Of a DNA stretch of 6,693 bases, positions 1-4,599 are shown piece after piece (position 1 is the stretch's first letter; every line of letters begins with the position of its first letter). Source of the DNA: a bacterium (GTDB lineage: Bacteria; Chloroflexota; Dormibacteria; UBA8260; Bog-877). The notes under the pieces were generated by a model. That model was not told the origin of the DNA and did not search any database. It saw nothing but the letters and a program-made list of their open reading frames with translations. Both the position numbers and the translations under genes were made by a program. The stretch covers positions 1 through 6,693 of the forward strand of contig JAKAWF010000190.1 of the NCBI GenBank assembly GCA_021817025.1, written 5' to 3'.

Positions 1-48
1 CGCCAGGCTTCCTGGGGCGAGACGTGTCCGCCGCAGGGGGAATCCGAT

Positions 49-126
49 GGCCCCGTGGTGTAGCTGGCCCAACACGCCACCCTGTCAAGGTGGAGATCGG
101 CGGTTCGAATCCGCTCGGGGTCGCCA
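49..126 (+). tRNA. tRNA-Asp (anticodon GTC), 3' CCA encoded
   Basis: This is a complete cloverleaf. The acceptor stem is 49-55 with 116-122 (7 pairs, one G-T), the D stem is 58-61 with 72-75, and the anticodon stem is 77-81 with 89-93. The seven-base anticodon loop CTGTCAA puts anticodon GTC at 84-86, which reads Asp codons. The T arm is 99-103/111-115 around TTCGAAT. The discriminator is G123 and CCA is encoded at 124-126. The 3' end faces the minus-strand gene cluster, the usual position for a tRNA used as an integration site by tyrosine recombinases. No second copy of the 3' end is visible in the window, so integration here is unproven. Confidence 0.98.
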
Positions 127-151
127 CAATCTGAATTCAAACTGGCATGTA

Positions 152-170
152 TTTGGTTAGGCTGCCTAAA
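152..170. promoter_or_regulatory. Imperfect palindrome resembling a DtxR/IdeR iron box
   Basis: The 19 bases TTTGGTTAGGCTGCCTAAA match the DtxR/IdeR iron-box consensus TTAGGTTAGGCTAACCTAA at 14 of 19 positions by direct comparison. The centre can also be read as a TTAGG/CCTAA inverted repeat around CTG. No gene with a clear start lies just downstream on either strand, which weakens a regulatory reading. It may instead be a palindrome belonging to an integration site beside the tRNA, or chance. Confidence 0.25.
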
Positions 171-184
171 CAGTGTGCTAGCAT

Positions 185-204
185 TGACGCCAATTCTGAC
201 GCCA
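185..204. repeat. Tandem pair of TGACGCCA repeats near the tRNA 3' end
   Basis: TGACGCCA occurs at 185-192 and again at 197-204, a spacing of 12 bases, about one helical turn. A third copy, extended by one base to match the second (TGACGCCAG), lies at 429-437. Short direct repeats near a tRNA 3' end are typical of arm-type binding sites of tyrosine integrases. No integrase gene is present, so this would be a relic or one end of an element. The reading is an inference. Confidence 0.4.
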
Positions 205-648
205 GCCCGGGAAACGCCTCCACTTCAGGAGCGCTGTCCGTAGACCACCCCAGCACGCGCCCGCCGGTGCCCCGTCGTGGCCGGATTCAGGCACACCTGT
301 CCTGGACCGGATAGCCGCCCGCTGGCCCAATTGCTCGGCCCCAAAGGCGGGGGTCTCCGGACCTGTCCTGGGGAAGCCATCTGTCGGAGGTGGGACAAGC
401 GTGGAAGCGCTCCGCGTTACTGACGAGGTGACGCCAGGTGCCCTCACCGTGACAAGTCTTCGTGTCAACACGCCGAGTCGCTCAAATCAGCGGCCTCGAC
501 GAACGGCGCCCAGCTATAGGGCCGCGAGGAGATCGGCAGACAAGCCAAAGACCGCCACCCTGAGCCGTAATGGTCATGCCACAATCAGTTGCGCTTAGTC
601 CAAGTGCCACGCACGCCCGCAATGCCTTGCCACACTGGCATCTGCGCT

Positions 649-1278
649 CTATCGCGCCAAGCCCGGTAGACATGCTTGACTAGCGACGACCCATCCAGGG
701 GCATCCCCTTCGAGCGTCCAAACGTCTGGACTCACCGTACCTGGCATAAAGCGGTACCAGTTGCCGAATAGCCCATCGCGGCAAACCGCGATCCACCCCG
801 TCTGCGGAGGCAGGCGACCGGGCACGGCGAATAAGGCACCCAGGTACTGACTTGCAGCCCGGTCAGTCCTTCCTTGGCCCTGGTAGAGCTGGCTTGGCGC
901 CAGCTCGAAGATGCCCGACACTGCCCCCCGTCGGTCGTCCATGTAGACGCATACGCACTGCAAGGCCGGCCCCCGGCCCAGATTCACGGCGTTGAACTCG
1001 AAGCTGACCTCATCACCACCGCTCACCGTGTGGGATGGCACCGTGATGGACAAATGTGGCCGCCATTCGAGTTCACGCCCTCTCCTGATCTCATCGACCG
1101 TGTCACGAGCCGCTGCGGCTGACGCCTCGGCGGCGCCTGCGGCCCTCTCACTAGCTTGAGCATCTTCGCGCGTTGCCGAAGCAGCCGAGGCGGTTTTGGA
1201 AGCCATGTAAGCCGTCGTGATGGCCATAGCGGCCGTAGCCACAGCTACAGCTACCTCAACCCACGTTGCAGGGGTCAC
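649..1278 (-). CDS. Membrane-anchored protein of unknown function (TM helix, coiled coil, beta domain)
   Basis: This 209-residue protein has a hydrophobic Ala/Val-rich helix at residues 6-26. An Ala/Glu/Arg-rich segment likely to form a coiled coil or long helix follows at 27-68, then a beta-rich domain at about 72-190. That domain has the motifs WRPHLSI (72-78), NLGRGPAL (99-106) and CRDGLFGNWYRF (166-177). The pattern 'N-G-GPA' followed by 'RDxFGNxYR' recurs in many uncharacterised bacterial membrane proteins that I recognise only as a type. The helix probably anchors the protein with the beta domain cytosolic; topology is inferred. The start is GTG (1276-1278), which overlaps the TGA of a short upstream frame as GTGA. 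The ribosome site is weak, so translational coupling is likely. It is the last gene of the leftward cluster and could be a membrane effector or sensor. Its function is unknown. Confidence 0.8.
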   Translation of the reverse strand: MTPATWVEVAVAVATAAMAITTAYMASKTASAASATREDAQASERAAGAAEASAAAARDTVDEIRRGRELEWRPHLSITVPSHTVSGGDEVSFEFNAVNLGRGPALQCVCVYMDDRRGAVSGIFELAPSQLYQGQGRTDRAASQYLGALFAVPGRLPPQTGWIAVCRDGLFGNWYRFMPGTVSPDVWTLEGDAPGWVVASQACLPGLAR

Positions 1279-1397
1279 TTCTCAACGCCACTGAGAGGCC
1301 GACCCGAGAGGGCTGCTCGCCAAGACGCTTTACTCAGCGAACGGCCAGTTGCGGTGACCGTTGCACAGACCCGCCCTTCGGCGATGTTCACGTTCAC
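1275..1397 (-). CDS. Possible 40-residue mini-protein coupled to the downstream membrane gene
   Basis: A minus-strand frame, open from just after a TGA at 1455-1457, ends in a TGA at 1275-1277. That stop overlaps the GTG start of the 209-residue membrane gene by the classic GTGA arrangement. The likely start is GTG at 1395-1397, with AAAGG about seven bases upstream. A second GTG two codons later has GAGGTG just before it. The product would start MNVNIAEGRVCATVTATG and end in PLSGVEK. Residues 1-18 look like two beta strands and residues 19-30 like a short basic helix. There is no recognised family. The frame is the same as that of the preceding 97-residue gene, from which it is separated by TAG and TGA stops. 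It could therefore be a remnant of a longer tail rather than a gene. The support is positional only. Confidence 0.35.
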   Translation of the reverse strand: MNVNIAEGRVCATVTATGRSLSKASWRAALSGRPLSGVEK

Positions 1398-1472
1398 CTC
1401 GAAGCCTTTCGACGCTCCGCACTTGTCAGGGCGGATTTTCGTACCGGCTGTCGGTCACTGAGCAAGGCACGG

Positions 1473-1766
1473 CTAGCCCGCAGAGTGATCTCCTTCCCGG
1501 CGAAAGCCGATCAACGCCGGGTCGTGGGCGGCGCCATTCAAGGTGCGAAAAGCTGCCCACCCGCCTGGAGGGAAGCCAGCCACTGCACTGAGGGTCCTAG
1601 TCCGGCCATCGTCCGAACTCTGGCGGTAGATGACTAGCGAGCAGTCGGCTCGGTCGATGGCCAGCGCGCACCGGTCGAACTTCCATGTAAGACCGCCAAA
1701 TGCCACCTCGACATCATCGTCGAGCGGTGGGCCGCCGCTCGGCCCAGTCCACGAACCTATATACAT
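1473..1766 (-). CDS. Small protein of unknown function (97 aa) following the methyltransferase
   Basis: ATG (1764-1766) is preceded by a strong ribosome site GAGGAGG (complement of 1772-1778). That site overlaps the TAG stop of the upstream methyltransferase at 1778-1780, so the genes are separated by only 11 bases and are probably translated in sequence. The product is acidic near its start (LDDDVEVAF, residues 15-23). It alternates hydrophobic and polar residues in a way that suggests a small beta fold up to about residue 65, with cysteines at 33 and 42. A Gly/Pro-rich segment (64-69) is followed by a charged C-terminus. There is no signal peptide or membrane helix. I do not recognise a family. 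By position it may be an accessory, inhibitor or specificity partner of the methyltransferase-nuclease fusion, but nothing in the sequence proves this. Confidence 0.72.
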   Translation of the reverse strand: MYIGSWTGPSGGPPLDDDVEVAFGGLTWKFDRCALAIDRADCSLVIYRQSSDDGRTRTLSAVAGFPPGGWAAFRTLNGAAHDPALIGFRREGDHSAG

Positions 1767-1777
1767 GACAGCCTCCT

Positions 1778-3430
1778 CTACCTCATCCGATCCTCGATTG
1801 TCATCTGTTGGCCGCCGCGCTCCTTCTCCCGCTGGGCCCGCTCGAAGGTCGGCAGAACTAGCGGCGGAAGTGCAGGCTTGGATGCCCGCTCGAGCAGATC
1901 CGGGATGCTCAGAATCTGGATCTTCGGGTAATCCCGTTCCCAGACCCGGTACATCCCTGCAGTGGTGGCCTCGAGCCGCATCTCTCTCGTCGGTTCCTCC
2001 AGGGTGACGAAGATCCCCATCGCGGCCTTCTCTCGGTCCAGGGTGCCCTTGAGGTCACGCACCATAGACGAGTTCACGTGGCCGCTCTTCACGCTGACCA
2101 GGACCGACTCCAACTTCTTGTCCTGGCCGGTGAAGGTGATGCGGCCGTCGATGCCCCGGTCCGCGCCCTTCCGTTCGACTCCGCCGACGGGCTGGGCGTC
2201 AATCAGCCCGAGAGCCCACCACTGGAACTGGTAGCGGCCCTCAGGGGACTGGGCGAGCTGGCGAGCCCCCTCCACCTCCGTCGGCTGGCCGATGACCTCC
2301 ACATCACCCAGCCCGAAGGCGTCCTTGAGGCGGGCTCTCATGACAGCGATAGAGAGGTAGGTAACGTCGATGCCGATCCACTTCCGGTCTAACTTGTGAG
2401 CGGCCACGAGGGCCGTGCCGCAGCCACAGAAGGGGTCGAGAACCACGTCGCCGACATCGCTGCTCGCAGTGATGATTCTCTCAAGCAGCGGCTGTGGCTT
2501 CTGTGTGGGGTAGCCCAATCGTTCGGCTGCGAGGTTGTGAATGGGCCGAATGTCAGTCCACACATCCTGCAACGGAACTCCTGGCATGTCTTCTATGTAT
2601 TGCTTAAGGCGAGGCATCCCCTGCGCCTTGTCCGGCCAGTGGAGACGCCCTTCGGCGTCGAGACGTTCGAGTTCGTCAGGGGGGTACGCCCAGTGCCTGC
2701 CTTTGGCGGTGACATCGATACCGCGCCACACTTCGCCGGTACTTCCGTGGCGGACTCCGGCTCCCGTGACGTCCATGCGCTTCCAGCGCCGACCATTCTT
2801 GTCAGTCATCTCGAAGAACAGGTCGATGTACTCGCGGTCGTAGGGCTGGAACTGTGGACGCCACTTGTAGGCGGTGCCCGCAGAGTAGAGCAGGATGATG
2901 TCATGAACCGGACCCGGGCGCTTCGCACTCGAATGGGCGCTTGTCCTCTTCCACACGATCTCGGCCAGAAAGCGTTCGGGCCCGAAGATTGAGTCCAGTA
3001 GCACTTTGAGGTAGTGACTCGCCGTCGGGTCGCAGTGTAGATACAGGGACCCTGTGGGCCTCAGCACACGCCGCAGTTCCACCAGCCTGACGGCCATCTC
3101 CACCAGGTAGGCCATCATCTGGTTCTCGCCGATCCCAGACCGGAGCGCGGCCATGATCGTGCTCACGGTGTCGGGGACCCGACCATGATGCCGGCCGGTC
3201 TCGGTCAGGAAGGCGTAGGTCGCCTCGGCGCTGGGTCCCCAGTGCCAGGTGTCCTCGAAGGCTAGGAGCTGGGCATCGGACTTCCGCCCGGACTCGTCCT
3301 TGAAGATGACGTTGTAGTTCCGATCTGAGTTGAACGGCGGGTCGAGGTAGATCAGATCCACGCTCTCGTCGGGGATGTACCTTCGGAGGATGTCGAGGTT
3401 GTCCCCGTAGTAGAGGACGTTGGTCTTCAC
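1778..3430 (-). CDS. Site-specific DNA methyltransferase (beta class) fused to a C-terminal Mrr-like nuclease domain
   Basis: The 550-residue product probably methylates an exocyclic amino group (N6-adenine or N4-cytosine) in DNA using S-adenosylmethionine. Catalytic motif IV, LDPPF, lies at residues 29-33 inside the typical N-terminal stretch YYGDNLD...ESVDLIYLDPPFNS. A target-recognition region spans about 155-300. YPTQKP (307-312) is followed by motif I DPFCGCGTA (332-340) and WIGIDV (351-356). This IV-then-I order defines the beta class. Residues 415-510 resemble the Mrr/PD-(D/E)XK fold: RKGADRGIDG (420-429), then VLVSVKSG (443-450) and MGIFVTLEEPT (471-481). Serine (446) sits where the usual Glu or Gln precedes the Lys. 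The GTG start (3428-3430) overlaps the upstream TGA as GTGA. An open frame continues 84 codons further, but only inside the upstream gene. The fusion could be a single-chain restriction-modification enzyme; recognition site and cleavage are unknown. Confidence 0.93.
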   Translation of the reverse strand: MKTNVLYYGDNLDILRRYIPDESVDLIYLDPPFNSDRNYNVIFKDESGRKSDAQLLAFEDTWHWGPSAEATYAFLTETGRHHGRVPDTVSTIMAALRSGIGENQMMAYLVEMAVRLVELRRVLRPTGSLYLHCDPTASHYLKVLLDSIFGPERFLAEIVWKRTSAHSSAKRPGPVHDIILLYSAGTAYKWRPQFQPYDREYIDLFFEMTDKNGRRWKRMDVTGAGVRHGSTGEVWRGIDVTAKGRHWAYPPDELERLDAEGRLHWPDKAQGMPRLKQYIEDMPGVPLQDVWTDIRPIHNLAAERLGYPTQKPQPLLERIITASSDVGDVVLDPFCGCGTALVAAHKLDRKWIGIDVTYLSIAVMRARLKDAFGLGDVEVIGQPTEVEGARQLAQSPEGRYQFQWWALGLIDAQPVGGVERKGADRGIDGRITFTGQDKKLESVLVSVKSGHVNSSMVRDLKGTLDREKAAMGIFVTLEEPTREMRLEATTAGMYRVWERDYPKIQILSIPDLLERASKPALPPLVLPTFERAQREKERGGQQMTIEDRMR

Positions 3431-4362
3431 TGGCCCGTCGACTCGCTCCCCACCTGCCCGCGCGGTGAGTCCGGAGCGCTCTCGGCAACAGCCGACGTGA
3501 GATTTGGGCGGGCCTGTGGTGCTCGCATCTCGGAGATTACTGCCGCCGTCATGGAGATAAGCGACCTCGCGTCCTCTCGGTCCCACTCGAAGCTGAGAGC
3601 CATTGGATCGCCGTGCTTCGCCGGGTGGGTTACTATCGTCAGCGCTCGGCGAAGCAAGCGGAGGCGCTCCGCTTTGGGCCACCGGCTCGTTCCCCCCAAG
3701 GCATCTGCCAGAGGGCGAGGGAAGTTGGAACCGTCTTGGAGAGCGGCTGCCAGCTGCTCTAGCGCGTCTCGGCAGCTGCCCACCGCTTGACGATAATGAC
3801 CCTCTATCATTTGACGCTGAGCTTCTGCCAAGAACTCCACCGCTCCGGCCATCTCGGGAGCATTACCAGAATCTGGCACCGGAACCTCTAGAAGTAAGGT
3901 CCGCTGATAGCCCATTTGGGAGAGGATCCGAACCCATTCGCTTTGTGGGATGGTGTGGGGCAGCGTTGTCGTGCTTATCCGGAGCCCGTGCACACCGCAA
4001 TCGAGGGCAGCGTGAAAGTGGACTGCGATCGTCAGGTCGCCGCCACGGCGCTGGGCTTCTAGTGCTTCAAGCTGGACCAAGCTGAGATCGGCTACCAACG
4101 GGACTTGCCAATCGCGAAACGGAGGAAGCTCATCGTTCCGGAGCAGTGACCCGAGAGGCCGGAGGTGGTCCAACGGCTTTCCATTGACGTACAGGTCGCC
4201 ATTCGCGGCGGCCAAGGTGACAGGCTCGGTGCCTCCTCCGCCCGGGGCCGAGAGGGTGACGGCCAACTGAAGTCGGAAGACGCCAACCCCGGGCGAGCCC
4301 AGGACATTCTCTATGCGGAGTTGGGCAACTTCTTGGCCGGTCGCACTGATGAGACGCTCCAC
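3427..4362 (-). CDS. Uncharacterised protein with HEPN/Abi-like C-terminal helical domain, first gene of the cluster
   Basis: The 311-residue product has a beta-rich N-terminal half (about 1-165) and a helical C-terminal half (about 172-280) containing HYRQAVGSCRDALEQL (189-204). This is followed by RRALTIVTHPAKHGDP (238-253), a pattern compatible with the HEPN R-x(4-6)-H motif (R239, H246), and then EWDREDARSLISMTAAVISEM (259-279). Similar 'H-G...REDA...' ends occur in HEPN and abortive-infection proteins; this resemblance is from memory and is tentative. The last 30 residues are polar and probably disordered. I chose GTG 4360-4362 because GGAG lies six bases upstream. GTG 4378-4380 (317 aa) is the alternative, and an open frame continues upstream to a TTG at 4569 through non-coding-looking sequence. 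The gene ends four bases into the methyltransferase (GTGA), so the two products are probably made in linked amounts. A toxin, RNase or sensor role is inference. Confidence 0.83.
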   Translation of the reverse strand: MERLISATGQEVAQLRIENVLGSPGVGVFRLQLAVTLSAPGGGGTEPVTLAAANGDLYVNGKPLDHLRPLGSLLRNDELPPFRDWQVPLVADLSLVQLEALEAQRRGGDLTIAVHFHAALDCGVHGLRISTTTLPHTIPQSEWVRILSQMGYQRTLLLEVPVPDSGNAPEMAGAVEFLAEAQRQMIEGHYRQAVGSCRDALEQLAAALQDGSNFPRPLADALGGTSRWPKAERLRLLRRALTIVTHPAKHGDPMALSFEWDREDARSLISMTAAVISEMRAPQARPNLTSAVAESAPDSPRGQVGSESTGQ

Positions 4363-4385
4363 GAAGATCTCCGGCCCCACGACCC

Positions 4386-4408
4386 TTGCCCGGGTAACGC
4401 CGGGGCAA
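4386..4408 (-). promoter_or_regulatory. Hairpin in the leader of the gene cluster
   Basis: On the minus strand TTGCCC pairs with GGGCAA (six pairs). Beyond a single C/C mismatch, GG pairs with CC, closing a five-base loop. The hairpin would lie in the 5' leader, ending five bases before GTG 4380 and 23 bases before GTG 4362. It could influence which start is used or protect the mRNA end. A regulatory role is only possible, not shown. Confidence 0.35.
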
Positions 4409-4422
4409 ACTCTCGGCCCGCA

Positions 4423-4431
4423 ATGATAACA
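4423..4431 (-). promoter_or_regulatory. Candidate extended -10 promoter for the leftward cluster
   Basis: The minus strand reads TGTTATCAT, that is TG-N-TATCAT, an extended -10 element one mismatch from TATAAT. Transcription would start near 4415 and give a leader of about 35-55 bases before the candidate GTG starts. No good TTGACA-like -35 box is seen at the expected distance; instead the GGTGGTAAACA repeat lies there. This fits an extended -10 promoter or one needing an activator. Confidence 0.4.
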
Positions 4432-4458
4432 ACCGACCCCTTGTTTACCACCTCGTAA
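4432..4458. repeat. First copy of the GGTGGTAAACA dispersed repeat
   Basis: The minus strand carries GAGGTGGTAAACAAGGGGTC. The same sequence, allowing one base insertion, occurs at 6456-6482 (AAGGTGGTAAACAGGGGTC), again a short distance upstream of a minus-strand gene. A shorter match, GGTAAACAA, is at 4504-4512. On the plus strand both long copies can be read without gaps as codons for P-L-F-T-T, so the repeat may be either a shared regulatory site or a fragment of a coding sequence duplicated from the right-edge gene. Confidence 0.5.
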
Positions 4459-4470
4459 CCCGATCTCGCT

Positions 4471-4572
4471 GAGTTGAGGACGGGCACCGATCTGTGAGGA
4501 CGGTTGTTTACCCAGCCGGCTGCCCCAGCCCGGACCGGCTGGGGTGGCCCCGCGGGGCACGGTCCTCAACTC
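4471..4572. repeat. 102-bp intergenic element bounded by an 11-bp perfect inverted repeat
   Basis: GAGTTGAGGAC (4471-4481) and GTCCTCAACTC (4562-4572) are perfect inverted copies. Between them lie three more palindromes: CAGCCGGCTG (4513-4522), the hairpin at 4523-4544, and GCCCCGCGGGGC (4547-4558). The element starts 28 bases beyond the stop of the membrane gene and ends before the candidate promoter of the next cluster. It could be a large bidirectional terminator, a small non-autonomous mobile element, or a structured RNA. No flanking target duplication is obvious. Confidence 0.55.
4523..4544 (-). terminator. GC-rich hairpin, likely terminator of the membrane-protein gene
   Basis: CCCCAGCC (4523-4530) pairs perfectly with GGCTGGGG (4537-4544) around a six-base loop, 56 bases after the TAG of the membrane gene in its direction of transcription. 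No T run follows, which is common for terminator-like hairpins in high-GC bacteria but makes the call uncertain. The right arm can alternatively pair with CCCAGCCGG at 4511-4519 (partner 4535-4543), giving two mutually exclusive folds. Confidence 0.5.
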
Positions 4573-4599
4573 CGCGCCACCTCAAGTGGAGCGATCCTG

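Larger units (their letters stand above)
127..648. other. Gene-poor stretch downstream of tRNA-Asp
   Basis: I see no convincing gene in these about 520 bases. Short open frames exist on both strands, but they lack a good ribosome site and their products are rich in Arg, Pro and Ser without recognisable motifs. The first 50 bases after the tRNA are visibly AT-richer than the rest. The stretch holds three TGACGCCA copies and one iron-box-like palindrome, listed separately. It is also the 3' untranslated side of the leftward gene cluster. I see no clear intrinsic terminator with a T run. Confidence 0.6.

Noticed and set aside
1..5. CGCCA at the left edge as the 3' end of a second tRNA
   Set aside because: Only five bases are visible, so no stem can be checked.
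178..471. Minus-strand open frame of 97 codons after the tRNA
   Set aside because: Its product is an Arg/Pro/Thr-rich mixture with no motif, codon use is irregular, and no ribosome site precedes it. The WRQNWRQ ending only reflects the TGACGCCA repeats.
401..598. Plus-strand 65-codon frame starting GTG with GGAGG upstream
   Set aside because: The ribosome-site-like sequence is about ten bases away, but the product is Arg/Ser-rich without motifs and has no partner gene. It is too weak to call a gene.
482..673. Minus-strand 63-codon frame overlapping the end of the 209-aa gene
   Set aside because: There is no ribosome site before its ATG and no recognisable motif. It was considered as an extra cluster member but not supported.
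2396..2992. Plus-strand 198-codon open frame
   Set aside because: It lies entirely antisense to the methyltransferase, whose motifs are unmistakable. It is a shadow produced by high GC content.
3431..3682. N-terminal extension of the methyltransferase by 84 residues
   Set aside because: It covers the end of the upstream gene in another frame and has a composition unlike the enzyme. GTG 3430 gives a family-like start.
4381..4569. N-terminal extension of the HEPN-like protein to a TTG at 4569
   Set aside because: The extra residues are encoded by the palindromic and promoter-like intergenic region and contain no domain. The GTG starts at 4380 or 4362 are better placed.
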